Notes under the pieces: model-generated | The model's database searches: none | Told to the model about the DNA's origin: nothing | The model's input: the letters and a program-made list of their open reading frames with translations, nothing else | Shown here: piece by piece, positions 34,181 through 45,358 of the stretch | Layout: every line of letters starts with the position of its first letter | Position numbering within the stretch: position 1 is the stretch's first letter | Origin: Torreya grandis | Taxonomy: Eukaryota; Streptophyta; Pinopsida; Cupressales; Taxaceae | Direction of reading: 5' to 3' | Length of the DNA: 64,000 nt | Assembly: GCA_037957365.1 (NCBI GenBank) | Contig: JARHVA010000315.1 | Coordinates: 2,212,001-2,276,000, forward strand | Program-made: the position numbers and the translations under genes

Positions 34181-37100
34181 ATGGCAGAAGAGAGTAAACT
34201 GAGAATGGAGAAGTCTAATGGCAAGAATTAATAAGTATAGAGAATGCAGATAGAGGATTATCTGTATCAAAAAGATCTATACTTACCATTAGGTGGAGTT
34301 TCAAAGAAGCCCACAAACATGGAAGATGAAGAATGGGAAGTTTTTGATAGAAAGGCTCTTGGATCTATAAGATTGAGTCTAGCATCTACTGTGATATCTA
34401 ATTTATCACAGGCAAAGTCAATGGTAGAGTTAATGACTACTTTAGCAAATTTATATGAAAAACCCTCAGCTTCAAATAAGGTATATCTTATGAAGCAGTT
34501 ATTTAATTTGCAAATGCAGGAAGGTGGATCTGTATCTAATCATCTAAATGATTTCCATGGAATTGTAAATCAATTAAATTCAATAAAAATAGTTTTTGAT
34601 GATGAAATTAAAGCTCTATTAATCTTATGCTCTTTACCTGAAAGCTGGCATAGCTTGGTAATGGCAGTTAGTAATACTGCATCTGCTTCAAATATTTTAA
34701 AAATAGATGATGTTGTTAGTGTAATCTTGAATGAAGAAATTCGCAAGACAAGCACAGAAGAAACATCAGGGAACGCTTTAAGTTTTGAGAGCAGGGGAAG
34801 GAAAAAAGAGAAGGGAAAGAATAGGAGATCAAGGTCTAAGTCAAAGATGAGAGGTAAATCCAAATCCAAAAATGGCAGGAGGATAGCCTGCTGAAATTGT
34901 GGAAAGATAGGGCATATAAGCAAAGATTACTTGTCAAAACCAAAAGAAGACAATCAGCATGAAGGTAAAGAAGAAGCAAAAGTGGCAGGTATTGTTGCAC
35001 AAGATGCTCTTATATTATCTTTGCATAATAATATAGAATCTTGGGTTTTAGATTCTGGTGCCTTTTTTCATGCAACCCCCAATAGAGAATATTTCAGTGA
35101 CTATGTCCATGGAGATTTTGGAATAGTTTATTTAGGAGATGATGAGCCTTGTAAAATTGTTGGCAAAGGAAAAGTGCAGCTAAAAATGCAGAATGGTAAC
35201 ACATGGGTGTTGAGAGATGTCATGCATGTTTCCAGCTTGAAGAGGAACCTGATTTCTGCAAAAAAGTTAGGGGATGAGGGTTGTACAATAACTCTCACAG
35301 CTGAATCTTGGAAGGTTTCCAAAGGTGCACTTATATTGGTCAGAGGTAAGAGAGTAGGTACTCTCTATTTATGTAATTATATTACTAATAATTCTCCTTC
35401 TATATTATCTACTTTAGATGTAGATGCAAAGTTGTGGCATCAAAGGCTTGGCCACATGAGTGAGAAGGGAATGACAATTCTTAAGTCAAAAGGTATGCTT
35501 TCAGATTTGAAAAGCATAGATCTAGATTTTTGTGAGCACTGTGTTTTTGAAAAATATAAGAGAGTGAGTTTTCTCAAGACTGGGTCAACAAAGAAGAAGC
35601 ACAAATTAGAGCTTGTTCACACAGACGTGTGGGGACCAGCTCAAGTTGCTTCTATTGGAGGATCACAGTACTATGTTTCTTTCATAGATGATGCTACAAG
35701 AAAGGTATGGGTCTATTGTATAAAGAAAAAATCTAATGTTTTTGACACTTTTAAGATTTGAAAAGCTTTGGTTGAGAATGAAACAAGCAGGAGATTGAAG
35801 TGCCTTAGATCTGACAATGGTGGTGAGTTATGCAGCTATAAGTTCAACTGGTATTGTTATATGCATGGGATCCGCAGGCAAAGGATGGTTCCAAGGACAC
35901 CTCAGCAAAATGGAGTTGCTGAAAGGATGAATAGAACAAAAATGGAGTGTGCACGGTGTATGAGGTTGCATGCTGGTTTGCCCTTAGAGTTTTGGGCAAA
36001 AGTTGAGGATACTGTAGTTTACCTGATTAACAGAGGACCCTCTACAACTCTAGATGGTGGAATTCCAGAAGAGGCATGAACAGGTAAAAAGGTAGATCTC
36101 TCATTTCTCAAAGTTTTAGGTTGTGAAGCTTTTGTGCACGTTGATAAAGAAAATAGAAAGAAGTTGGATGCTAAGTCTATGAGGTGCACATTTATTGGTT
36201 ATGGCTCTGGAGAGTTTGAATTTAGGTTTTGGAATCTAGGAACTAAAAAAATAATTAGGAGCCGTGATGTTGTTTTCAATGAAAAAGTGATGTATAGTGA
36301 TTAGCTCAAGAAGCTGAATCAATCTGAGCAGAGCAATGGGGAATTGGATGAGGTGACGGTCTAAAATGAGCTCGCAGAAAAGAATAATCACAGATAAAAA
36401 AACATAGAGACTGATGTCGGTCAAGCAGGAACCAATGTTGGTAATACAGGAACCGATGTCGGTCATACAGTGACTGATGTCAGTCAGGCAGGAACTGACA
36501 TCAATCATGTGGAATCGACGTCAGTCAGTTACAGGCCTGGAGTTGATCGAGGTTAGTCACTGTCAGAGAATTTGGGTGGACAGCGTGTTGTGAATGAGTC
36601 TCAGACACCCATTAGGAGGTCAAAAAGAGTAAGTAAACCTTCAATTCGATATTCCCCTTCATTATTCTATTTATTGCTTACTGATGGTGGAGAACTAGAG
36701 AGTTTTGATGAAGCAATACAGGTGGAATCCAAGAATCAGTGGGAGCTAGGCATGAATGAAGAAATTGATTCCTTGAAAGAGAACCAAACATGGGATTTGG
36801 TTGCGTTGCCAACGAGAAAAAAGACACTGAAGAACAGATGGATCTACAGATTGAAGGAAGGTAAGAATAGACAGATGAGATATAAGGCTAGGTTGGTAGT
36901 GAAAGGATTTGCACAAAAACCAAGTATTGATTTTGGTGAGATTTTTTCTCCTATTGTTGAAATGTCTTCTATACGGACTGTATTGTCTTTAGTTACTATT
37001 AAATATTTGCATCTTGAGTAGCTTGATGTTAAAAATGCGTTTCTTCATGGAGATTTAGATGAAGAAATATATATGGATCAGCCGAAAGGATTTGAGGTCA

Positions 37101-38245
37101 AAGGTAAGGAGAAACTAGTGTGCAGATTAAAGAAAAGCTTGTATAGTCTCAAGCAAGCTCCTAGACAATGGTATTTGAGATTTGACAGGTTTATGACTAA
37201 GCATGGCTACAGTAGATGTCAATCTAACCATTGTGTATATTTTAAGAGATTGGATAATGGTAGATATATTATCTTGTTGTTGTATGTAGATGATATGTTG
37301 GTTACAGGATCACACATGCAGGATATCTCTGAGCTTAAGGTGAAATTAGCTCACACATTTGCCATAAAGGATTTGGGAGCAGCAAAGAAAATGTTTGGCA
37401 TGAGCATTAAGAGAGACAGGAAAAATCACAGGTTGATTTTGTCTCAAGAGGATTATGTGAACAAGGTGTTGAAACAGTTCAATATGCAGGATGCAAAACC
37501 GGTAAGCACACCTATGGCTGGACATTTCAAGTTGAGTAAAGAACAATGTCCTAATTCACATGATGAGGTAGAGTACATGAGAAAAGTTCCATATGCTTCT
37601 GTAGTTGGAAGCTTAATGTATGCAATGGTTTGTAATAGGCCTGATATTGCCCAAGCAGTGGGAGTTGTAAGTAAGTATATGTCAAATCTAGGGAAGGAAC
37701 ACTAGAAAGCAGTTCAGTGGATTCTAAGATATCTGAGAGGGACCAGCAGTAGGCATTTGTGTTATGGTGGGTCTAACACTTCTCTACATGGTTATGTAGA
37801 TTCAGATATGGCAGGTGATTTAGATGGCAGAAGAAGCACCACAGCTTATGTTTTCACTGTTGGTGGAACGGCAGTTATCTGGATTTCAAAGTTGCAGAAG
37901 GTTGTTGCCTTGTCAACTACAGAAGCAGAATATATTGCAGTCATAGAGGCTAGCAAAGAGATGATATGGATGACATGGTTCATGGAAGAGCTTGAAAAGG
38001 AGCAAGAGAGTTGCAGACTATACAGTGATAGTCAGAGTGCAATTCATTTGGCTAAGAATTTAGCCTTTCATTCAAAAACCAAGCATATACAGCTTAGGTA
38101 CCACTTCATTAAACAGGTATTGGAGGATGGTGAGTTGAAGCTAGAGAAGATCCATACAGATAAGAACCCTATTGATATGTTAACCAAATCGGTAACAAAG
38201 GAGAAGTTGAATCTTCATTCAACTTTTGTAGGTCTTCATGATTGA
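34181..38245 (+). pseudogene. Copia A gag-pol polyprotein, one frame with 12 premature stops
   Basis: A single frame of 1,355 codons runs from the ATG at 34181 to the TGA at 38243-38245 without indels. Gag (34181-34930) has the QIEDYLYQKDLYLPLGG start and a basic tail, and ends in a zinc knuckle, C-NCGKIGHISKDY, with the last Cys replaced. Protease has VLDSGAFFHATP (about 35047). Pre-integrase has LWHQRLGHMS (35431). Integrase has VHTDVWGP, RSDNGGEL and GVAERMN. RT has QAPRQWY, LDVKNAFLHGD and LLYVDDML (about 37277). RNase H has DSDMAGD, TTEAEYIA and YSDSQSAI. Stops lie at 34229, 34232, 34238, 34892, 35759, 36077, 36302, 36362, 36395, 36554, 37019 and 37703. Several sit where related elements have Trp or Gln. 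It would have encoded the whole replication machinery. Confidence 0.95.
36410..36528 (+). repeat. 21-bp in-frame minisatellite in the pol linker of copia A
   Basis: Five units of exactly 21 bases start at 36410, 36431, 36452, 36473 and 36494, and encode TDVGQAG, TNVGNTG, TDVGHTV, TDVSQAG and TDINHVE. A sixth, one base out of phase, follows (TCGACGTCAGTCAG). They lie between the integrase C-terminus and RT, where copia proteins are normally variable and unstructured. The nucleotide unit A(C/T)(C/T)GATGTCGGTCA is the same word that recurs in the element's own LTRs. Confidence 0.9.
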
Positions 38246-38300
38246 GTTTGAAGATGGAGGAGCTAAAAGATGTTGTATAGGTAATGGTGTAGCTGTTTAT

Positions 38301-38315
38301 CTCCAAGTGGGAGAT
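38301..38315 (+). other. Polypurine tract of copia A
   Basis: CTCCAAGTGGGAGAT lies directly before the 3' LTR start TGTTAAGG, the usual place and wording for the second-strand primer of Tork/Tnt1-type elements. Confidence 0.8.
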
Positions 38316-39008
38316 TGTTAAGGTGTGGAGCTAAAAGCTTCACCAAATGAGCAAGTGCAAAAGTTGCTGGAGTTACATAGACACCGGCGTCGGTCAGGAG
38401 TGACCCACGTCGGTCAGGAGTCGACTGGGAGATGCTGGCGTCGGTTCTATTTGGCCGACGTCGGTCAGGTGCAAACAGGCAGGGACCGATGTCACTCACC
38501 TGTGCATCCAGAATGTTATTTCTGTGGATAGAACAAATTGTTTGCATGATAGGATTAAGTGATAGTCTTAAGTCTGCATCTCCATCTTTAGTAGGACTGT
38601 TTTGAGCCCTTGATTAGGAGGTGCATCTAATGGTTGTAATTGTATGCTCATGAATCCCTAATGTTATATTATAGGGATAGATATTCATAGCTTATTAAAT
38701 TGGTCAAGTATTGTACAGTACATATATATGTGTATCAATCCAGGTTGTTGGAATTGATTGTAATTTAGAGAGAGAACTCTTGAGGGAAAGAGATCTAGAA
38801 AGAGATATGTACATCTGAGAGAGGTGTGGAATAAAAGAAGTTTCTTCAATTGTAATTCCTTCTAAAAGAGTTTAATACAAGTTTTCAGGGTGGTTTCTTG
38901 TATCTCTTGTTCTTTGCTATTTCTGATTTTAGTTACTTATCATTCTGGTTTAATTCCATGTTTAGTTGCTTTCATATAGTAATCAACTTTGTTGGTTGAT
39001 CCCCAACA
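38316..39008 (+). repeat. 3' LTR of copia A (693 bp)
   Basis: It pairs with 33354-34047. Its CpG-rich cluster keeps the palindrome CCGACGTCGG intact at 38455-38464, plus GGCGTCGGTCAGG (38386), CCACGTCGGTCAGG (38405) and GGCGTCGGTTC (38437). A TATA-like CATATATATG is at 38721-38730; the corresponding bases of the 5' LTR are changed. Confidence 0.9.
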
Positions 39009-41327
39009 AAAGCTGCATAAGAAGCCTAATCATGAGCCTAGTCATGAAATGAAGAGGTATGTGCATAAAAATAAATGAACACAGGCATGTGAAGGATGTA
39101 TATCACTTTATGATCATGTATGTGAGGCATTGGTGTACTCATGATATTTTTAGGGTGAACCTATAGGGGTATGACCTTCAAATTAAGCTTACACCTAGAC
39201 CTCTCTTAAACCCTGCCTAGCCTAATGAGGTATGATGATCAAATTTCAAGGCAAGTTTTCATATGTGAGCATGGACAAGGGTAAGATAAGCTTTTTTAGG
39301 CATTTTCACAAAGTTTGAGGTCATGTTTTGAAGTAAATTGCATGAAACATTATTTTAGGCCTTCTTGAGTTCATAGAATGATGTCTCAAGACCCAAGAAG
39401 CACTTTCAGACATTCATTGGCACATAAAACATATGCATGGAAACTTGAGCTATTAAGGACAGATGGGGAAGGGTCCTAGCGAAGATCTTCAAGCATTGGT
39501 TTTGGATTTAATGGTCAATCCTTTATGAACAATTGTTAACACCAAAACTTGTGTTAAACCTCCCTAAAACCCTATTAAGAACTTGATGTGAAAGATCTTA
39601 TTAAAATCAGATCAAAATGGACTCAAAATTCTAGATAATATATTGTAACATGTATTCAACTCTCCCAGGTACCTCCAGGTGGTGGTGGTTAGTCAAATGA
39701 GAGAAAAAATGCACAGTTCTAGGATTATTTGTCAATAAATTATTGTAGCTCTCAAAATATGTATTAGTCAAGAAGAGTAAATGGATGGAAGAATAAGACA
39801 GATACTCATAATACATTCCTATGATGGTTTTTGGATAGGTTACACCCTTCAAGTGTGATAAATTGGTCATCCAAGTTAGCCAATCACAAACAGACCTATG
39901 GTGTGAATAGTGATAAACCTAAGCAAAGATGAGATGATGGATTTGAGGGTCTGAGCATGTCAGATTGATGAAAAAAGTGCATGAAGAGTTTATTTATGAA
40001 TTTTAAGTCATGTTCATGTTGATAATAATTTTTTAAGGTTAGTGAATATGGTGAAAACATTGCTTACAAGTTGACCTATTTGGTTTAGATAAGACTATGT
40101 GATATTAGGTCAAGAAATGGGTCTACAAGACCAATATTTTCCATTATACCATATGATATTTATATCTAAGGATAGTTTTATTATATCATAAAATAATTTA
40201 CATGCATCAGGAGTCATGCAAGTATCTACATAGGTGTTGAAAGTCTAAGTCACCATAACTGGTCTTTGAGGTAAATTGGTAGTTCTGTGTGAGTGAGTTG
40301 CAAAGATTTCTTGAGTCTTTATCTCATGAGTGAAAGTATTCCAAGAATTTTGTGATGACCCTGAGGTCATGGAGAACCTATCCACATGTTTTATTTTTCA
40401 TATTTTAGTATCTTAAGAGTCTTTGAGCTTCATTTTTTCAAGACATAATTTTGATGTACACAAGTCTAATAGGGAAGTTGGTCCTAAAGGGGCTTTCATG
40501 GTATGAATGCAAGATATAGGTCAAATAAAATATGTAAGAGGTTGGTAGAGGTATTTTGATAATTTATTTAATGGTTTTTAGTTGTTGGAGAAGGCCATTT
40601 GAGCCCAAGAGATTCAATCTTTGATGCTAAGAAGATAGACCTAATGCAATTAGGTCTCCATGAAGCCTAATGGAGAAATGAGGCCTAATTGAGTTGTTGT
40701 AGATTAAAAAGGGTCCAAAGTTCATTTTAATATTATTCATAAGATGTTATAATACCTATTATATGGATTACCTTAGAGGTTTAAGGTGTGTGGTTAACCA
40801 AGTGGTGTGTGACCATAGACTTTTATATATACAAGGTAGATTAGGCCTATTTAAAAGTAAGGAATTGAAGCAAATAAAATAGTTCTTGGTAGAGTATAAG
40901 GAGGTCTTGAAAAGAGACCATAACATTAGAATATAGGTTTGGTGATCAAAATTCATGAGGTGGCTGAGTTGGTGTTGAGTCACTTCAGAAGTTGGTGCTT
41001 CCTTGTAAGTAGGTGCTTGTTAAAGCCTAATCAAGTGGGTGCTTGACTTCATTGGGGTTGGTGCTCTAAGTTGAGTTGGCAGTCAAAATAATTTGATATT
41101 TTATTTTATAGGATTGTATTCCATTTTTATATATGACAATAGGTTTTCTTCCCCTTGAGGGTTTCCAACTCACGTGTGTGTTTTCTTATGTTATGCTCAT
41201 GTGAATGACTCTATGTGCATTTTATATCTTTATATTGCTTTGATGATTTAAAAAATGTTAAAGTACATGTGAAAGAAAGTTTTAATTACTAATTCACCCC
41301 TCCCTCTTAGTTATTGTGCTTCTAATA
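39009..41327 (+). repeat. 5' LTR of copia B, second part
   Basis: It resumes the LTR after the copia A insertion (AAAGCTGCATAAGAAGCC) and matches 59698-59790 of the 3' LTR (CATGAGCCTAGTCATGA). It then runs without open frames to TCACCCCTCCCTCTTAG and the primer-binding site, a wording typical of SIRE-type LTR ends. Total 5' LTR length without copia A is about 2.5 kb. Frames at 39631-39870 and 40768-40983 are not supported. Confidence 0.85.
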
Positions 41328-41329
41328 AT

Positions 41330-41341
41330 TGGTATCAGATC
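41330..41341 (+). other. Primer-binding site of copia B
   Basis: TGGTATCAGATC is one base from the initiator-Met tRNA complement TGGTATCAGAGC and sits just after the 5' LTR. Confidence 0.85.
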
Positions 41342-41394
41342 ATGGTCCTTTGAAGTAGACCTATCAACTTAAATGATGTCCTAAAATCACAAAT

Positions 41395-42616
41395 ATGTCT
41401 AGACATCAGGTACAAGGAGGTTTATTAACCAATAAGGCTCCTCTCTTCAATGGGACTAACTATGCATTTTGGATAATAAAAATGAAGACTTATCTAATAT
41501 CCTTAGGCTATGACATATGTAAATTTGTTTTTGTTAAATTCACTGCACCTTCTACACCACCAACTAATGTAACAGGCAAGAAGGCAAGTGAGAACAACTC
41601 TAAGGCAATGAATGCCATCTTGTGTTATCTTTCAAAGGTAGAATTTGTAAAGGTCATGCATTGTGATACAACCAAAAGGATTTGAAAATGTTTGAAGACC
41701 ATCTATGAATGAGACACCAAAGTCAATTTGGCAAAGTTGTAGACCTGCTGAAGGCAGTTTGAAAGCTTGAAAATGAAGGAGGATAAAAACATTGCATTGC
41801 ATCTTATCTATTAAGAGTAGATAAAGTGGTAAATAGCATCAGAGGTCTAAGAAAGAAGTTGTAAGAATCAATAGTAGTACAAAATATATTGAAATTTTTG
41901 ACATCTAATTTTGATTCAAAGGTGTTTACTTTGGAAGAGATCAAAGATTTTAACATACTACATATGGATGAGCGTCATGGCATCTTGACTACCTATGAAA
42001 TGAGAACAAGTGGTGGAAGACCTTCCAAGAAGAAAGTTTCATTAAAAAGAGAGAAAAAGTCACAAGGTAATAATTACAAGGATAATGTTGACACAGACAT
42101 TGATGATGACAAGATATAAACCATGTTTATCAGAATACTAATAAAAAGATCAGGTAAGTACAAGGGCAAGTTGCCATTTCAATACTTTAATTGTGGTAAG
42201 ATTGATCACTTTGCCTCTAAATGTCCTAACAAGGATAAGACTGAGCATGATGGAGAATATGATGAACATCATGATGATGATAATAAGGTCTATAAGCTTG
42301 ACAAGAGCAAAAAGGGTTTCAGGAAGTATGAAGGCAAGAAAAGATAATTCAAGAATAAGAGAAGTTTCTATACCAAATAAGACAATAGCTCATCTAATGT
42401 GACACCAGTACATCTTATAGTGATGATTATAGTAATGAACATGATAGAAATGAAACCCTATTCATGTCTATAGAAACAAATAATGAGGGTTGCTCAAAAG
42501 GGAAAAATATTATGGATGATGAAGAATCAAATGAAAAAGAGGTTGAAGTGAATCTTGAGACAAAATTGGTGAGTGCTCTAGAGGAGTTGAAGTTCCAAAG
42601 AAGGAAAAATTAGAAA
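41395..42616 (+). pseudogene. Gag of copia B, N-terminal part
   Basis: The open first 96 codons read APLFNGTNYAFWIIKMKTY, then AMNAILCYLSKVEFVKVMHC, the classic SIRE/Maximus Gag start. Later frames give RQFESLKMKE, then FDSKVFTLEEIKDF and HGILTTYEMRTSGG (41905-42020). The zinc knuckle YFNCGKIDHFASKCP (42182-42226) has its first Cys replaced by Tyr and GH changed to DH. Frames shift at about 41690-41890 and 42340. The reading is cut at 42616 by gypsy D and continues at 54171. Confidence 0.85.
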
Positions 42617-42884
42617 ATAAGTGTTGTCCCTAAAAGATATCACTCATTTTTGGGACAACATGTGAACTATTTTAGTCAACAGGCCAAAATAATCTCTTCC
42701 CTTCTCGAAATTTGTTTTGAGCTTTCAAATTTTTCTTTTTTCAAGCTTTTTCATTAAAGGGGCTAGTTGGTCCAAGGTTCAACGTCATCAGCAAGCTTCA
42801 AAGAGTCAAGCACTTTATCAAAGTTCATCAAGTTCAATCACTTCACGGTTCAACGGTTCAAAGGAAAAAGCCCGAGAGTGAAAG

Positions 42885-43690
42885 CTGCCAAATGTCATCT
42901 GTCAAGACACTTTATATTTTGTTTCTAAAAAGCAGCAGAACATGCCATGTGTCCCTTATAAAGATTGATGGAAGCCACCAAGTGTCAATATCCATAGTTT
43001 CTTTCTTTTTCATTATTGAGTAAGGACTATGGTGGGCCCCAGGAGAGTGGCTAAAATTAAGCAGAGCACTCCAAGTGTCATCATCTGTGTGATTGCTAAA
43101 GTAAGCAGATCGTGCCATGTGTCCCATTATAACTCAATGAAGCGCGACAAGTGTCTGCTTCCACGTTTCAAGCTTCTTTCAATAAGCTTCTCTCAAAGTC
43201 CCATGGAAAGCACAAGGTGGCAATAGTGGAAGGTTGTAATTTGTTTCTAGGAAGCTACAAAAGTTGCCATGTGTCCCTGGTAAAACTCGGTAGAAGTTGC
43301 CAAGTGTCAATATCCATAGTTTCTTCCTTTCGTTTCACTATTTTGAGTAAAGAATGTGGTGGGCCCCAGGTGAGTTGTTAAAGTAAGCAGAATGTGCCAA
43401 GTGTCATCATCCATGTGAATCCAAATGAGTCCCAAATGTTTCTATAGTGTTTCTAAAGCTCAGTGGAAGCCACCATGTGTCATCTTTTGCAGGACTCTCA
43501 AAGGTTTCTAAAGCTTCTATAAGTTAAGCGAAACGTACCACGTGTCCCATTATAACTCAACAGAGTGTGACAAGTGTCTGCATCCATGTTCCCCATTTGA
43601 AGTTGATCAGGCAAGAAGTGTTGTGGGTCCCATTTTTTGTAAGTTTCTAAGAAGTTTCAAAGCAGCAAAACGTGTCACGTGTCAAAGATG
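42885..43690 (+). promoter_or_regulatory. U3 array of G-box/ABRE-like words in the 5' LTR of gypsy D
   Basis: At least a dozen copies of a word of the form (G/A)CCA(C/T/A)GTGTC occur in 800 bases, spaced roughly 40-90 bases. Examples are GCCATGTGTCCC (42946 and 43113), CCAAGTGTCAATATCC (42979 and about 43303), GCCAAGTGTCATCATC (43396), CCACGTGTCCCATTA (43538) and CACGTGTC (43676). Larger blocks repeat too: GGTGGGCCCCAGG-GAGT occurs near 43031 and 43359. CACGTGTC is a core bound by plant bZIP factors (G-box/ABRE type, established knowledge); activity here is inference. Confidence 0.6.
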
Positions 43691-44491
43691 GAGCACTCCC
43701 AATACAAAGACGCAGAGCCAAGGAAAGATTTCCTTTAGACAAATTATTCGAAGGAATTCCTTCAGACATTTTATCTGAGGGAGATAAATAAATAATAGCC
43801 CGCTGAAGAAATTAAAGCTTGAAGGCTGCCCGAAAGATCTCGAAGGGTAAGTACCCTTGCCGAAGGGCACTTGACACTTAAAAATGACCATTTGAAAAGC
43901 CCAAAGGGACACCTTCCCTTCAGAGTGTTCCAAAGGCTTGATAAAGACATAGAAAGAAGCTTTAAAAGACTTAGATGAAAAGGAGCCTTCAAGGTCCATG
44001 ATGGTTCAAACAAAGTAGTGAACTGTGACATCCTCACAGACGTCAAATTTAAGATGATGAAATATCCATTAATTTTTTAATATGGCACAAAATTTGAAAA
44101 GTAAAACAAGTAACCAGCTGAAAAGAGAGCCCAAGAGCCCTAATTACTGCAAGGAAGAGAAAACAATACAAAAGATCAAAAATATCTACAGGGGAGTTAT
44201 TCCCAGTAGGTGAAACAATGGATCAAGTAGACTTTTGAGCACGCTAAATCAAGGATGCAGCTTGTTTTTCTTCCATGAAGTAAAGGCAAAGGGATAGCTG
44301 TGCAAACACAAGAAAAAGGACCAGGCAGTCCATACTAAGGAAGAGAAATATTAGATGAATTAGCATGCCATAGTTAAGGCAGCCGCTTGATTCCAGCATA
44401 GCCCTCCTTGACAAAACTAAAAATGCATTCAAGGCATTGAATGCAGCATGGGCCACCCCATGGAACAAAGTGCCAAACCTCTCTTAGATGT

Positions 44492-44498
44492 TATATAA
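44492..44498 (+). promoter_or_regulatory. Candidate TATA box, 5' LTR of gypsy D
   Basis: TATATAA followed by TGTAATCTCTTA, conserved at 53357-53363 in the 3' LTR despite about 10% divergence overall. It lies downstream of the CCA-GTGTC array, as expected for a U3/R boundary. Confidence 0.45.
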
Positions 44499-45305
44499 TG
44501 TAATCTCTTACCTTATTCAAAGGGAGATCTTTTTTATCACAGAATCAAAACTCTGCCCAAATTGAAAGGTGAATATTGAGACTTTGAGCTCAGATTGTTG
44601 TTCATATTATTTTATCTGATTGAGAAAGCAAGTTACCTGTAGACTTTGTGCTGTTATAGCTTGTATCATTTTAGGAGACTGTTCTTATGTCTATCTTCTG
44701 AATGTGTTCTTATTTATTTAATCTAACAACCAAAATTTGTGGAGATAATTAGGAAGGTGTCCTAAAGCCAACTATAAGAAGACTTTTTGCTACCTACAGT
44801 TGCCTTTAGTGTGTTTGTATTTTTCTATTTTCTATGTAAAGGGCCTTGGGATGACTTTGTGCCCTCATTGTTCTTCGTATCTCACTCTTAGGGAAAATAA
44901 AGTGGAGACTTTGTGCTACACTTTATTCTACTGGTTACTATACCCTGTTACCAGTCATTTGTCATTACTTGAAAGAACTCTTGTTGTTCCCTGTAAGATC
45001 ACTTTTGAAAAAAGAGAAGTGCCTTCAGTCTCTTCACCAAGATTTTTCATTTGTCTGTGAGCATCATCTCTGAAAAAGAGAGATTGATGGTGATACCCTA
45101 CCCCCGAGTGTTATTTTTTGCTTATATCTATAGTATATAGCCCTTTTATACTTATAGGGAACCTCCCCTTGATGAGAGGGGTGATTTGTCCCATTTGGAT
45201 GTGGTAAACCTACAACTTTGGCCAACCAATCTCCCTTATTGTGGATGATCAGACCTATTTTGCTAATCAGTACGCTGGGGACAAAATATTCACCCAATAG
45301 TGTTT

Positions 45306-45323
45306 TAGCGACTCTGCTAGGGA
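45306..45323 (+). other. Primer-binding site of gypsy D
   Basis: TAGCGACTCTGCTAGGGA begins six bases after the LTR and differs by two G-to-A changes from TGGCGACTCTGCTGGGGA, a primer-site wording I associate with Tat/Ogre-type gypsy elements. The tRNA partner was not verified. Confidence 0.65.
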
Positions 45324-45358
45324 AGAATAGCAGCTTAAAGCCTCAAGCTTCAAGCTGA

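Larger units (their letters stand above)
33354..39008 (+). mobile_element. Ty1/copia element A (Tork/Tnt1-like), full structure
   Basis: LTRs at 33354-34047 and 38316-39008 start TGTTAAGGTGTGGAGC and end CCCCAACA. The target duplication is AAAGT on the left and AAAGC on the right, inside the 5' LTR of copia B, whose uninterrupted copy near 59698 reads CAAAGTTGCATAG. The primer-binding site, gag-pol in one frame and the polypurine tract are all present. The two LTRs are about 93% identical by eye. Stops prevent autonomous movement, but every catalytic motif except the Gag zinc knuckle is still readable, making this the least decayed element in the window. Confidence 0.95.
42622..45299 (+). repeat. 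5' LTR of gypsy D (2678 bp)
   Basis: It starts TGTTGTCCCTAAAAG and ends TATTCACCCAATA. The region 42885-43690 is an array of short repeats built around CCA-GTGTC (see the separate entry). TATATAA at 44492-44498 is also present in the partner LTR and is the best TATA-box candidate. Many small frames here (for example 43029-43381, 43542-43999, 44800-45060) are mirrored in the 3' LTR and have no protein support. Confidence 0.95.

Noticed and set aside
34570..34923. 117-codon minus-strand frame
   Set aside because: Antisense to the Gag region of copia A, which is certain.
36410..36528. Regularly spaced repeats, CRISPR-like at first glance
   Set aside because: Units of 21 bases are contiguous with no spacers and are in frame within a polyprotein; it is a coding minisatellite.
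43029..45060. A series of 60-105 codon frames in the 5' LTR of gypsy D, repeated at 52043-53925
   Set aside because: They repeat because the two LTRs are homologous; none is conserved better than its surroundings and none has a domain.
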